A stretch of DNA of 64,000 nt from Streptomyces sp. NBC_00094 (GCF_026343125.1 NZ_JAPEMB010000001.1:1-64000); one strand, 5' to 3'. Positions 44,555 to 53,627 are shown, numbered from the stretch's first letter. Program-made: numbers and translations. The notes: generated by a model not told the origin, from the letters alone.

Positions 44555-45838
44555 ATGTCCGCACTACCTTCTCGACGATCACGACTTCTCCTGGCCCTCG
44601 GCCTCGGATGCGCCACGGTGGCGGCTCTGGTGAGCCCCGCCGCCCAGCCGTCCGCGATCGCGGCGACGACTTCGGCCTCAACGGTCGCGGCCGAAATCGG
44701 CGTCCAGGCCACCACGTTCGGTGACGAGTTCAACGCCCCGGCAGGCACACCGGTCGACGGCTCCAAGTGGAACCTGGAGACCGGCGACAACGTGAACAAC
44801 CACGAGCGGCAGTACTACACGAACTCGACCCGCAACGCCGTGCACGACGGCCAGGGCAACCTGGTCATCACCGCTCGACGCGAGAACCCGGACAACTACA
44901 ACTGTTGGTACGGCCGTTGCGAGTACACCTCGGCCCGGCTAAACACGTCCGGCAAGTTCACCCAGACGTACGGCACCTTCGAGGCCCGGCTGAAGATGTC
45001 GCGTGGCCAGGGCATGTGGCCGGCGTTCTGGATGCTCGGCAACGACATCGGCAGCGTCGGCTGGCCGCAGAGCGGCGAGATCGACGTGATGGAGAACGTC
45101 GGCTTCGAGCCGAACACCGTGCATGGCACCCTCCACGGTCCGGGCTACTCGGGCTCGGGCGGCATCGGGGCCGGCTACTCGATCGGCGCACCGTTCGCGG
45201 ACGGATTCCACACCTTCCGCGTCGAATGGGCGCCGAACAAGCTGGTCTGGAAGGTCGACGGCGTCACCTACCAGACGCGCACACCGGCCGATCTCGGCGG
45301 TCGGCAGTGGGTGTTCGACCACCCGTTCTTCCTCATCCTCAACCTGGCCGTCGGCGGCTACTGGCCGGGCGACCCGGACGGCAGCACCCCGATGCCGAAC
45401 ACTCTGACCGTCGACTACGTCCGGGTCACGAACGACCAGCCGGCCCCGCCGACCGGCACCGGCGGCCCGATCACCGGCCTCGGCGGCAAGTGCGTCGACG
45501 TGGCCGGGGCGAACCCCGCGAACGGCACCCCGGTCCAGCTCCACGACTGCAACGGCACCGCAGCCCAGCGATGGACCGTGAACGCCGACGGATCGATCCG
45601 TGCCCTCGGCAAGTGCCTGGACGTCACCGCCGGATCCACGACGGACGGCGCCAAACTCCAGCTGTACGACTGCAACGGCACCGGCGCCCAGAAATGGCGT
45701 GTGGAGGCGGCCCGCGACATCGTGAACGTCGCGGCGGACAAGTGCCTGGACATCCCGAGCGGCAACTCGGCGAACGGCACCCGGCTGCAGATCTGGACCT
45801 GCAACGGCACCGCGCCACAGAAGTGGACCGTGGGCTGA
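44555..45838 (+). CDS. Secreted GH16 endo-beta-1,3-glucanase with ricin-type lectin domain
   Basis: A 427-residue enzyme. The signal peptide covers about residues 1-37 (R-R-S-R, long Leu/Ala core, A-I-A-A). The GH16 jelly roll has the catalytic signature G-E-I-D-V-M-E-N-V-G near residue 175, the E-x-D-x-x-E laminarinase version, and aromatic subsites (M-W-P-A-F-W-M-L-G). A Pro/Gly linker at about 295 leads to a ricin B trefoil with three K-C-L/V-D-V/I repeats. It should cut internal bonds of laminarin or fungal beta-1,3-glucan outside the cell. Confidence 0.94.
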   Translation: MSALPSRRSRLLLALGLGCATVAALVSPAAQPSAIAATTSASTVAAEIGVQATTFGDEFNAPAGTPVDGSKWNLETGDNVNNHERQYYTNSTRNAVHDGQGNLVITARRENPDNYNCWYGRCEYTSARLNTSGKFTQTYGTFEARLKMSRGQGMWPAFWMLGNDIGSVGWPQSGEIDVMENVGFEPNTVHGTLHGPGYSGSGGIGAGYSIGAPFADGFHTFRVEWAPNKLVWKVDGVTYQTRTPADLGGRQWVFDHPFFLILNLAVGGYWPGDPDGSTPMPNTLTVDYVRVTNDQPAPPTGTGGPITGLGGKCVDVAGANPANGTPVQLHDCNGTAAQRWTVNADGSIRALGKCLDVTAGSTTDGAKLQLYDCNGTGAQKWRVEAARDIVNVAADKCLDIPSGNSANGTRLQIWTCNGTAPQKWTVG

Positions 45839-45945
45839 GTTCCCGGTCCGACAGCGCTGAGGTCCCTTCGGGTCCGCCTGCACCAGACCGACGCTCCCGG
45901 CGGCCAGGTCATCCTGGTCGCGCGGGGGCAAAGTCGCCCCCAGGG

Positions 45946-45980
45946 TCTCCGGCTCCCCGCGGCAGTCGGGGAGCCGGAGA
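45946..45980 (+). terminator. Terminator of the GH16 gene
   Basis: TCTCCGGCTCCCCG and CGGGGAGCCGGAGA pair perfectly over 14 bp with a seven-base loop, 107 bases after the stop. No gene was found between 45839 and 46263. Confidence 0.85.
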
Positions 45981-46263
45981 TCGTCACGATGACCCGCAAG
46001 GTCGCCTCGGCTCCGTCCTCCCTCAGCTGGACCCGCAGGGCGTGCTCGGTACCGTCGGGTGGCAGAGGGCCTGGGAGGTCGGAACGGCGTAGCCGTTGAG
46101 GTGGATGCTTCGCCCGGGCAACGGTCCGTGCCACTGAAGTTCGACGACGTATCCGAGTATCCGAGCGGACGGTTTCCGCCCCGCGGTGCGCGGGCTCTGC
46201 AAGCACCCCGGACTCACAAATCGGGGATCTCCCCGATGGCGCAGTCGGGCGCGGCCGACAACC

Positions 46264-47361
46264 ATGCACCGCATGGTCATACCCACCCTGCCGACGCCGA
46301 CCGGGTCTCATCCGGTCGGCACCACATCGGTGTACCTCGAAGATGTCTCCCGACCGGACCCGTGGGTCGCGGACGCGCCGACGCGCGAGCTGATGATCTC
46401 GATCTGGTACCCGGCCGCACGCTCGTCCGGTCCGCGCGCCCGCTACCTCACGCAGACCGAGTCGGCGGAAACCCTGGCCGGCCAGCAGGTAGCCATCGCG
46501 CCCGACGCCCTGAGTTCGGTGCGCACCAACGCCTTCCCGGACACCCCTCTCGCCCCCGGGCTGCGGCAACTGCCCCTGATCGTTCTCTCGCCCGGCTTCA
46601 CCCGGCCCCGCGCCACACTCACCTCGATCGGCGAGGACCTGGCCAGCCACGGTTATGTCGCGGTCGCGATCGACCACACCTACGAGACCGCGGCCACCAC
46701 CTTTCCGGACGGCCGGGTGGCCGCCTTCGCCCTCGGCCACGGGTTTGCGCGCAACGCCGAGTTCTGGCACAAGGTGAAGACCGGCCGCGCCCGGGACGCC
46801 TCTTTCGTGCTGGACCAGCTGCTCGGCAACAACCCGCCGTGGGCAGGCGCGCACGTGCTGGCCCCGGACCGGATCGGCATGGCCGGACACTCCGCGGGCG
46901 GCGCGGCCACCATCGCGGCGATGCTTGCAGACGAGCGCATCCGCGTGGGGAGCAACGTGGACGGCAGTACCGGCCCTCTGATCCCGCACACGGGCCTGGA
47001 CCGCCCGCTCCTCTTTCTCGGCCGGGACGGCCAGTACTCCCCCGGCGACGGGCCTGCTGCGGACACCTGGGCCCGAGACTGGCCACTACTGACCGGCTGG
47101 AAGCGCTGGCTGGTGGTGGCGGGCGCCAAGCACCCGTCCTTCACCGATCTCGGCCTGCTGGCCGACCAGTTCGGTATGCCGCTCGGCGCGGCCACCTCAG
47201 GCCTGCGCACCATGACGATCACCCGTACCTACCTGCGCGCCCTCTTCGACCAGCACCTGCGCGACGCCCGGCAGACACCGTTCGACCACCTGAACGCGGA
47301 CCACCCCGAGGTGCGATCCTGCCTGCCGCCTGACCATCCGGTCGGCAACGGTTCGCGTTAG
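46264..47361 (+). CDS. Alpha/beta hydrolase (lipase/PAF-acetylhydrolase-like)
   Basis: A 365-residue enzyme. The nucleophile elbow is G-H-S-A-G-G near residue 205. L-I-V-L-S-P-G-F near 104 precedes the oxyanion turn, and A-K-H-P-S-F-T-D near 290 carries the His. Y-V-A-V-A-I-D-H-T-Y-E follows the pattern of plasma PAF-acetylhydrolase/dienelactone-type lipases. I start at the ATG at 46264; the N-terminus lacks a clear signal peptide, so it may act in the cytoplasm. Substrate unknown. Confidence 0.88.
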   Translation: MHRMVIPTLPTPTGSHPVGTTSVYLEDVSRPDPWVADAPTRELMISIWYPAARSSGPRARYLTQTESAETLAGQQVAIAPDALSSVRTNAFPDTPLAPGLRQLPLIVLSPGFTRPRATLTSIGEDLASHGYVAVAIDHTYETAATTFPDGRVAAFALGHGFARNAEFWHKVKTGRARDASFVLDQLLGNNPPWAGAHVLAPDRIGMAGHSAGGAATIAAMLADERIRVGSNVDGSTGPLIPHTGLDRPLLFLGRDGQYSPGDGPAADTWARDWPLLTGWKRWLVVAGAKHPSFTDLGLLADQFGMPLGAATSGLRTMTITRTYLRALFDQHLRDARQTPFDHLNADHPEVRSCLPPDHPVGNGSR

Positions 47362-47438
47362 GGCTTGATCTCGGTCCGCCCACCATCGCAACCAGGTGAC
47401 ACCCGCCGGGCGCAGCAGGTGCGGGGCGCTCGCCGGGC

Positions 47439-47622
47439 ATGGGAGCACCGATCGTCGTTCACCTGCCGTCCCCGACCGGAGGTCGTCACGTTACCGCGCG
47501 CGGTGAGAATCTCGGTCTCGCCTACGAGGACAAGAACCTCATCGAGTTGCTGAGCCGTACCGGGCTTCCGGGGGCCGGGAGGGCTCTCGATGATCCGCGG
47601 TGGGTGGAGTGGCGGGGCGGCA
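47439..47622 (+). pseudogene. Small conserved-type protein, 3' end fused to ku debris
   Basis: The ATG at 47439 opens M-G-A-P-I-V-V-H-L-P-S-P-T-G, then L-G-L-A-Y-E-D-K-N-L-I-E-L-L and D-D-P-R-W-V-E-W-R-G-G-R-A. This looks like a common Streptomyces 60-70-residue protein of unknown role. Just after the W-E-W-R-G-G motif, the sequence becomes the beginning of a Ku protein in another frame. A deletion has joined the two. Confidence 0.6.
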
Positions 47623-48594
47623 GGGCTCGTCTCGCTGCCGATTGCCCTGTTCACCGCGACCGACAGTCACACGATCCCCTTCCCTCAGCTCCAGCGCGGC
47701 ACCGCGGACCGATCCGCAACCGGCGCGTCAACGAACGCACCGGCCATGAGGTCGATTCCGACGACATCGTCAAAGGCTTCGACACGGGCGGCGAGTACGT
47801 GATCGTCGAACCGAAGGAGCTCGACGACATCGCACCAGGGCGTTCCAAGGCACTGGAGGTGTCAGAGTTCCTCGCTCTCGACACCGTTGACCCGATCTTC
47901 TTCGACAAGACGTACTACCTCGGGCCCCGAGGTGAGCAGTACGGCCAGGCGTACGCCCTGTTGCAACGAGTGCCGGCGGAGTCGAACAAGGCCGGCATCG
48001 CGACCTTCGTGATGCGCGGCCGTGAGTACCTTGTCGCGCTCAAGGCCGAGGGTGACCTGCACACCCTGCATTGGGCCGACGAGATCCGTGACCTCACGAG
48101 GAAGTCCCCGATCTGCCGGGCAAGACGGAGCCGACCGCGTCCGAGGTGCAGATGGCCCCACCAGCTCATCGATGCCCTGACCACCGAAGGGAATCCAGAG
48201 GACTTCCACGACACCTTGCAGGAGGAGTCACGTCGCTGATCGAAGCCAAGGCAGCGGGCGAAAGCACGGAGAAGGCCGAGCCGGCCGCCCAGCCCACCGG
48301 TGTCGTCGACCTCATGGAGGCCCTGCGATCGAGCGTCGAGCGGGCCCACAGCCCGAAGGACACCGGAGAGAAGGCCGGCACCTCCGCAGCAAGCGCCAAA
48401 GCGGCCGGGAAGAAGCCTGCTGCGGCGAAGAAGCGCGCGACCGGCTCTTCCGGACCCGCCCGATCCCCGTCACTTCGGTCCCTGACCAAGGTGGAGCTGT
48501 ACGAGAAGGCGACCAAGGCCGACAACCGCGGCCGATCCAACATGAACCACGACGAGCTCGCCGACGCCCTGGCCAGGACCAGGCAGTTGAGGGC
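47623..48594 (+). pseudogene. ku: ku (NHEJ DNA end-binding protein), 5'-truncated and multiply frameshifted
   Basis: Three frames must be joined: G-L-V-S-L-P-I-A-L-F-T-A-T-D-S-H at 47623, then R-R-V-N-E-R-T-G-H-E-V through P-I-F-F-D-K-T-Y-Y-L-G-P and E-Y-L-V-A-L-K-A-E-G from about 47715, then S-L-I-E-A-K-A-A-G-E and Q-P-T-G-V-V-D-L-M-E-A-L from about 48230. The Lys/Ala-rich tail and SAP-like end (L-T-K-V-E-L-Y-E-K-A-T-K-A) are present. The first dozen residues are missing and at least three frameshifts exist. Ku bridges DNA ends with LigD; this copy cannot. Confidence 0.88.
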
Positions 48595-48645
48595 CGACGG
48601 GGGCCCGGTTCCCTCCCTCGGGGCCCCGCGTGGTTCATCCGCCGT

Positions 48646-50034
48646 TCAGTCGCAGCAGTCGCAGCAGCACTTGCAGGGGTTGCAGCAGCCTCCGCCACAG
48701 CCGTCACCCGAGCCCCCGCCTGAACCACCGGAGCCACCGGAGCCACCGGACGCGTGGCCTCCGCCTGAACCGCCGGAGGAGCCTCCCGAGTTACCGCCGC
48801 CATGCCCGCCGAACCAGCCGTCGCCTCCGGCACCGTCCCTGCCGGAAGCGTCCCGGCCTGAGCCGCCCTGGCGGTTGCCGTCGCCGAACCGCCACGGCTC
48901 TCCATCACCCGAATCCGCGTCATCGTCGCAGCGGCAGCAGTTGTAGCAGAGCCTGCAATCGGCACACAGTCGGCGCTGCTCGCGACACCGCCGACACTCC
49001 CCCTCCGGCGGTCGGCCCGATGCCGTCGGCGCACCCTCCGGGGCCGTACCCGCAAGCGCTCCGACTCCGCAAGCCGCGCCCGTGCCGGTCTGCAAGGGCT
49101 CCTCCGTCGCCGTACGGCGCCCCACCCAAGGCAGTATGCGCAGGCCACGCGCCTGATTGCTGTGCCGATGGTGGCGATGCCGGGGGTCGAAGACCCGATC
49201 GACAGCGCGCTCCAACTCGCCGCCCAGAAGGGCCTGTACCAGGCGCCCGTCGACGAACACGGCGTCGGACAAGGAAAGCCGGATCCCGTGAACGGCGTCG
49301 TCGCAGAGCCTGCGCACCTCAGCACGGTCCGCGCCGGTCACGGCGATCGGGTTCCACGCACCCGACGCCTCGTCCGCGTACCGGTCCTCCACGGCGTCCA
49401 GCAGATGAGCCAGTCGACCGAAAAGACGACCGGCTTCCGCCAGCGGTTCCGCGTTGTCCGGGCGGTTCGTGAGTACGGCGGTGTACGCAAAGGCCGCGGC
49501 GGTCGCCGTTTCCGTGGGCTCCGTGACCGTCAGCAGCGAGCCGCCGCGGCCGGTCGACCGCTCGATCTGCGGCTGGCGCTCGACAGCCTCGAGCAGCACC
49601 GAGGTGTCGAAGCCGAGCCGGTCGCCGCCCGCCGCACCCGCACGACCCCAGCCATGGGCGATCCGGCGTGCCGCCATCGCCACCGGGCGGCGCCCCAACA
49701 GGCCGTCACCGTCGGCAACATGGTCGCGTATCTTCGCGGCGGCGAGCACCAGCGACACCGTCGCAGCCAACCGCGCACCCTCGCCCTGTGCCACGTCCGC
49801 CGACCGCATCCCGCGCAGCGGGCACGGACCGGCCCCTCGCCGCCAATCGCCCGTTCGCTCCGACTGCGCTTCGGTCAGTACCGAGACGATCAGGCCGTCG
49901 TAGTTGGTGGCCACCCTCGCGAACTGCCCGTATTCGCCGCGCAACGCCAGGCACAGCCCACACAAGTGCGCCATCCACTCGGTACGCAAGCCCTCGCCCA
50001 GCCGATGGCGGCATGGTCTGATGATTCCGAACAC
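48646..50034 (-). CDS. DUF5685 protein with Gly/Cys-rich C-terminal tail
   Basis: A 462-residue protein. The GTG at 50034 has a GGGGGAG site and gives the family's normal opening F-G-I-I-R-P-C-R-H-R-L and W-M-A-H-L-C-G-L-C-L-A-L-R. The body, to about residue 330, is helical and contains F-A-R-V-A-T-N-Y-D-G-L. A first Cys cluster (C-R-R-C-R-E-Q-R-R-L-C, then C-Y-N-C-C-R-C) comes near 365-385, then about 50 residues of Gly/Ser/Asp, then the terminus C-G-G-G-C-C-N-P-C-K-C-C-C-D-C-C-D. Function unknown; the cysteines could bind metal or be modified. It faces the ku pseudogene. Confidence 0.8.
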   Translation of the reverse strand: MFGIIRPCRHRLGEGLRTEWMAHLCGLCLALRGEYGQFARVATNYDGLIVSVLTEAQSERTGDWRRGAGPCPLRGMRSADVAQGEGARLAATVSLVLAAAKIRDHVADGDGLLGRRPVAMAARRIAHGWGRAGAAGGDRLGFDTSVLLEAVERQPQIERSTGRGGSLLTVTEPTETATAAAFAYTAVLTNRPDNAEPLAEAGRLFGRLAHLLDAVEDRYADEASGAWNPIAVTGADRAEVRRLCDDAVHGIRLSLSDAVFVDGRLVQALLGGELERAVDRVFDPRHRHHRHSNQARGLRILPWVGRRTATEEPLQTGTGAACGVGALAGTAPEGAPTASGRPPEGECRRCREQRRLCADCRLCYNCCRCDDDADSGDGEPWRFGDGNRQGGSGRDASGRDGAGGDGWFGGHGGGNSGGSSGGSGGGHASGGSGGSGGSGGGSGDGCGGGCCNPCKCCCDCCD

Positions 50035-50454
50035 CGACAATCTCCCCCGCAGGACATCTACCCAGGCGCATCCGCTAGGACGCCCCATGGAGGGACGGCC
50101 CACGGACGGACGCCGCATCACCGGCACGACCGCACGTGCCATCTGCCGCATGCGCCATCCAGAAGCGGTCCCCATCCTAGATGGGGACTTTCCGAGAGTG
50201 CCCGCGGAAGCCCGACGCGGCCCCGGCGCGTGTGCCAGGTGGCCGTCGGCGGCTCTTGCCCAAGACCTCCAGGCCATTAGGCAGGCGTAGGGGCGGCCTT
50301 GTCCGTCGTGGTGCCGTCTTCGTCCTGGTCCTCCGACGCAGCAGGCTGTCCACGTTCGTCGTGCCCGGTCTTTCCACGGCGGAATCATGTCCGCGGGGCG
50401 CCCGCTCCCTCGGATCCGCTGATTCGTACAGACATCCGCACACTGAGGAGCCAT
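50035..50454. other. Intergenic region upstream of the DUF5685 gene
   Basis: Expected to hold the promoter of the minus-strand DUF5685 gene. No other gene or clear motif was seen. Confidence 0.45.
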
Positions 50455-50631
50455 CTAAGAGGAGTGCGCCACAAGCGTGCTCATTCCGTATGGGAGCTGG
50501 CCGGATACGTGGGCGACGCCGTTGTGGACCGCGACGTGCGAGTGGTGGCCGAGTGGGGCGATCATGGCCGTGCTGCTGGCCAGGCGGATGTTGCTGGAGG
50601 CGGTCGTCCGGTGGGTCGGGGAGTTGGCCAT
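50455..50631 (-). pseudogene. ridA: RidA (YjgF) N-terminal fragment
   Basis: The frame from ATG 50631 includes S-N-I-R-L-A-S-S-T-A-M-I-A-P-L-G-H-H-S-H, then V-A-V-H-N-G-V-A-H-V-S-G-Q-L-P-Y-G, the conserved strand-and-loop of RidA enamine/imine deaminases. It ends nine residues later. RidA is normally about 130 residues with an essential Arg in the missing half, so this copy is dead. It starts 56 bp after the regulator in the same operon, where a RidA would make sense beside an amino-acid dehydratase-like PLP enzyme. Confidence 0.7.
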
Positions 50632-50686
50632 GGATGCTCTTCCTGGGACATATCGCGGCCGGTGCTGAGGGCGTTCATCGGTATGG

Positions 50687-51382
50687 CTACTTCGTGTAGT
50701 TGTAGACGGTCGCCCGGGAGACGCCGAGCTGGTCGGCGATGATTTGTGCGGAGCTCCGGGTCTCGAAGAAGCCCTCGTGATGCAGCTGCCGCACCAGCTC
50801 GCGCTTCTGGTCACGGTTGAGGCCACGCGGGGTGCTGGAGCGCTGCGCCGCGAAGGAGTCGATGGCCGAGCGGAGTTCGCGTCCGGTGCGGTCGCGCAGT
50901 GTCTCCAGGGCCTCGCCTTGGTGCTCGACATCGGTGGCCACAAGGCTGGCGAGGGTCAGGGCCAGCGGGGACAGTGTGCTGACGTCCAGGTTCAGGCACA
51001 GGGCCGCGACGTAACGTCCCTCGGCGTTCTTGATGCCGATCGAGGTGCTCTTGGCCGGGCGTCCGTCGGGGAACTGGTTGCTGTAGTTCTGGATGACGCC
51101 GGGGTAGTCGGGGTCCGCGATGCGGCGCAGGCCCAGTTCGGTGGCGGAATCGCCGACCTGCCGTCCCGACAGGTTGTTCTCGATGATGCGGATGGCGCTG
51201 TCGGGTCGGCGCAGATCGTGCAGAACGACCTCGCACAGGCCTGGGAACATGCGCCCGACGGCGACAGCGATGCGCTCGGCTTCCCGTACGAGGTGCTCGT
51301 CATCCGGTAGGTAGCGCCCGTCTTCCGGTACGTCGGGCTGGTCGGCGCGTTTGTCATCTCGTCGGCCGGTGGGGTGTGTCAT
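50687..51382 (-). CDS. YheO/DauR-type transcriptional regulator
   Basis: A 231-residue regulator. The YheO-like PAS part (V-V-L-H-D-L-R-R-P-D-S-A-I, then N-x-L-S-G-R-Q-V-G-D and K-S-T-S-I-G-I-K-N-A-E-G-R-Y-V-A-A-L-C-L-N) spans about residues 30-150. The C-terminal helix-turn-helix is S-S-A-Q-I-I-A-D-Q-L-G-V-S-R-A-T-V-Y-N-Y. In Pseudomonas, DauR controls D-arginine catabolism; here it likely controls the PLP gene. Its start overlaps the PLP gene stop by four bases. Confidence 0.88.
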   Translation of the reverse strand: MTHPTGRRDDKRADQPDVPEDGRYLPDDEHLVREAERIAVAVGRMFPGLCEVVLHDLRRPDSAIRIIENNLSGRQVGDSATELGLRRIADPDYPGVIQNYSNQFPDGRPAKSTSIGIKNAEGRYVAALCLNLDVSTLSPLALTLASLVATDVEHQGEALETLRDRTGRELRSAIDSFAAQRSSTPRGLNRDQKRELVRQLHHEGFFETRSSAQIIADQLGVSRATVYNYTK

Positions 51383-52563
51383 CGAGCGCTGCTCGCTTCC
51401 TGAGCGCCGTCACAGTGCCCGGCGAACACCGCGGCCATCTTCTCGGTGGACTTCAGCCCCGCACCGGTGAGCACGACCACGGTCGTCTCGTCCGGAGCGA
51501 TGTCTCCGGTCGCGATGAAGTGATCGAGGGTGGCCGCGGCGACGCTGCTGGTCGGTTCGGCGTACAAGCCTCGCGCGCTCAGTGCACGGACCGCTGCGTG
51601 GATCTCCGCCTCGGGGACGGCATAAGCAGCGCCGTCGGAGCGGCGTATGGCCTCCACCGCCTCGGGCAGCCGGACCGGGTGGGCGATGGACGCGCCCTCG
51701 GCGATCGTCGGCATCCGCTCGCCGCGGCCGGCCGGGTCGACGCCGCTGAACGTGTCGGCGATGGTCGCCCAGTGCTCGGGCTGCCCGACGAAAAGGCGCG
51801 GGCGCCTGTCGATCTGGCCGGCGTCGAGCAGTTCGCCGAACGCCAGGTCGCATCCGATGATGTTGCTGCCGGCTCCGGCCACGAGGACCACGTTGTCGGG
51901 CGCGGTGAAGCCGAGGGACTCCCACATCTCATAGGCGATGGTCTTGGTGCCCTGGATGAACATGGGGTGCCAGTTGTGGCTGGCGTAGGGGATCCGCTCG
52001 GACTGCCGGATCGCCTCGTCGGAGACCTCGTCGCGGGTGCCGCCCATGAGCTCGATCTCGGCTCCGTAGGCGCGGGCCTGAAGGATCTTGGCCGCTGACG
52101 TGGCGGCGGGAACGATGATCTTGGCGCGGATGCCGGCGGCGGCGGCGTAGGCGGCCACCGCAGAACCGCCGTTGCCCGAACTGTCCTCGAGTACGCGGTC
52201 GGCGCCGTGCGCCACAAGGTGGGACATCATCACCGATACGCCCCGGTCCTTGAAGCTGGAGGTCGGGTTGAACCACTCCAGCTTGAAGTGGACACGTCGG
52301 CCGCCCCAGTCGACCGGAACCATCGGCGTACACCCTTCGCCAAGGCTCACCCGTCGGGCGGCCGGGACGGGCAGAGCCGCGTGGTAGCGCCACAGGGACC
52401 GTTCGGCGATGTCGATCTGCTCGGGACGCAGGCCCTGGAGTGCACTGACAGCGAGGGGGCTGCCGTCCTCGCCCCGCCAGCGAGGATCGTCCAACGAGTA
52501 GCGCTTCCCGGACCGATCGTAGAGGTCGGGGGCGGTAACGGCTGAGTGCTGTTCGGCGTTCAT
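51379..52563 (-). CDS. PLP-dependent enzyme, threonine synthase/dehydratase fold type II
   Basis: A 394-residue enzyme. The PLP Lys lies in T-S-S-F-K-D-R-G near residue 107, the substrate-binding loop is S-S-G-N-G-G-S-A near 128, and a Gly-rich phosphate cup, A-G-A-G-S-N-I-I-G, is near 232. T-G-A-G-L-K-S closes the active site near the C-terminus. Threonine synthase-like and diaminopropionate/threonine lyase-like members share this set. It probably eliminates or deaminates an amino acid to an enamine, consistent with a RidA fragment downstream. I start at the ATG at 52563. Confidence 0.88.
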   Translation of the reverse strand: MNAEQHSAVTAPDLYDRSGKRYSLDDPRWRGEDGSPLAVSALQGLRPEQIDIAERSLWRYHAALPVPAARRVSLGEGCTPMVPVDWGGRRVHFKLEWFNPTSSFKDRGVSVMMSHLVAHGADRVLEDSSGNGGSAVAAYAAAAGIRAKIIVPAATSAAKILQARAYGAEIELMGGTRDEVSDEAIRQSERIPYASHNWHPMFIQGTKTIAYEMWESLGFTAPDNVVLVAGAGSNIIGCDLAFGELLDAGQIDRRPRLFVGQPEHWATIADTFSGVDPAGRGERMPTIAEGASIAHPVRLPEAVEAIRRSDGAAYAVPEAEIHAAVRALSARGLYAEPTSSVAAATLDHFIATGDIAPDETTVVVLTGAGLKSTEKMAAVFAGHCDGAQEASSAR

Positions 52564-52893
52564 GGGCGGCTCCGGCTTCAACTCGCTCGACGTGCTGTCG
52601 TGTCGCTGGGTCTCGCAGCCCGAAGGGCACCCGGCCCGCCCACATTAGACGCACTATCCAGATTTACACAGCAAGTCGAATCACCGTCGATGCACTGCCC
52701 GGCGCCAGCCGGTAGCCACCCGAAACCGGCGAGAGCCGGTGGAGTGATCCCGGCGGGGATGGTGAGCGGCTCCGACTGTCATGCTCCGGACACCCCGTGC
52801 GCCCGAGGCGACTCCAAGGTCTTTACGGGACGGCCCTGGCGAGCTCATGCACGGTAAGCGGTGAGACGGCGAGAATATCGGTGGGACCGCCGC
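52564..52893. other. Promoter region of the PLP operon and flank
   Basis: The stretch at 52645-52680 is A/T-richer (TTAGACGCACTATCCAGATTTACACAG) and probably contains the minus-strand promoter. Nothing else was recognised. Confidence 0.45.
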
Positions 52894-53409
52894 TCACCTC
52901 TGTCGTTGAGGGCCCAGGTCCGCGGTCTGCCGGTGGAAGAGCAGGCCGGCAACGGCTTGGACGGTATCGCTCGCATGCTCGCGGCGGCCGAGGTGGCGGG
53001 CCGGTGCCCACCAGTTCTTGAGGTGGGCGATGCTGTGCTCGACAGGGATCCGTCGTGAGGAATGGGCCTTGCGCTGTCGCTCGCGTCTTTCCTCGTACCA
53101 GCCCGCGGCGTTCTTCTTGAATTTGCGGTGTGGTGGCGTCACCACGCGTCCACCGGTCTGGACACCGAGGCCCTGGTAGCTGGCGTCGGCGAGGATCTCC
53201 ACCGCTGGGCAGTCCACCAGGAGTTTGACCGGGCCCAACTGGCGGACATGGGTGATGTCCGCGCAGCTGCCTGGCCGGACCGGGTCATGCGCAAGCCCGT
53301 TCCGGTGCCGTCGATCTGCCCGCCGCAAGGTGGTCGTCCACCCAAGCACGGAGGTGAGTTCGGCCAAGGACACCCTCTCCGCCCGCCTCTGCGGCAGCGT
53401 GCCCGCCAA
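52894..53409 (-). pseudogene. IS5-family transposase C-terminal fragment
   Basis: The clear part reads C-A-D-I-T-H-V-R-Q-L, then I-L-A-D-A-S-Y-Q-G-L-G-V-Q-T-G-G-R-V-V-T and R-R-I-P-V-E-H-S-I-A-H-L-K-N-W. These are the second Asp and the Glu regions of an IS5-type DDE transposase. The N-terminal half no longer matches, and no terminal repeats were found. Another IS fragment lies to its right. Confidence 0.75.
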
Positions 53410-53489
53410 CTTCCTGGGACAGCGGAACCTCTTCGACAGCTACCACCGCGTGCTGGGAGCCGAGGTCTACGACATGCCCGCGCTCCTGC

Positions 53490-53627
53490 CCGAGGACCTT
53501 CACCGACCCCAGGCTCCACGCGACCATCATCGACCGCCTCACCTTCTACGGCCCCATCATCGAATTCGGCACCAACTCCTACCGCCTCGCCCGCGCACGA
53601 GCCGAGGAGCCCACCAAAGCCGGCTGA
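53490..53627 (+). pseudogene. IstB C-terminal fragment (IS21 family)
   Basis: Forty-five codons read F-T-D-P-R-L-H-A-T-I-I-D-R-L-T-F-Y-G-P-I, then S-Y-R-L-A-R-A-R-A and a stop. This is the last part of IstB, the part missing from the fragment at 36927-37230. It overlaps in antisense the 3' end of the AraC-type gene. Confidence 0.75.

Noticed and set aside
45839..46263. Minus-strand frames downstream of GH16
   Set aside because: They run through the GH16 terminator and show no domain.
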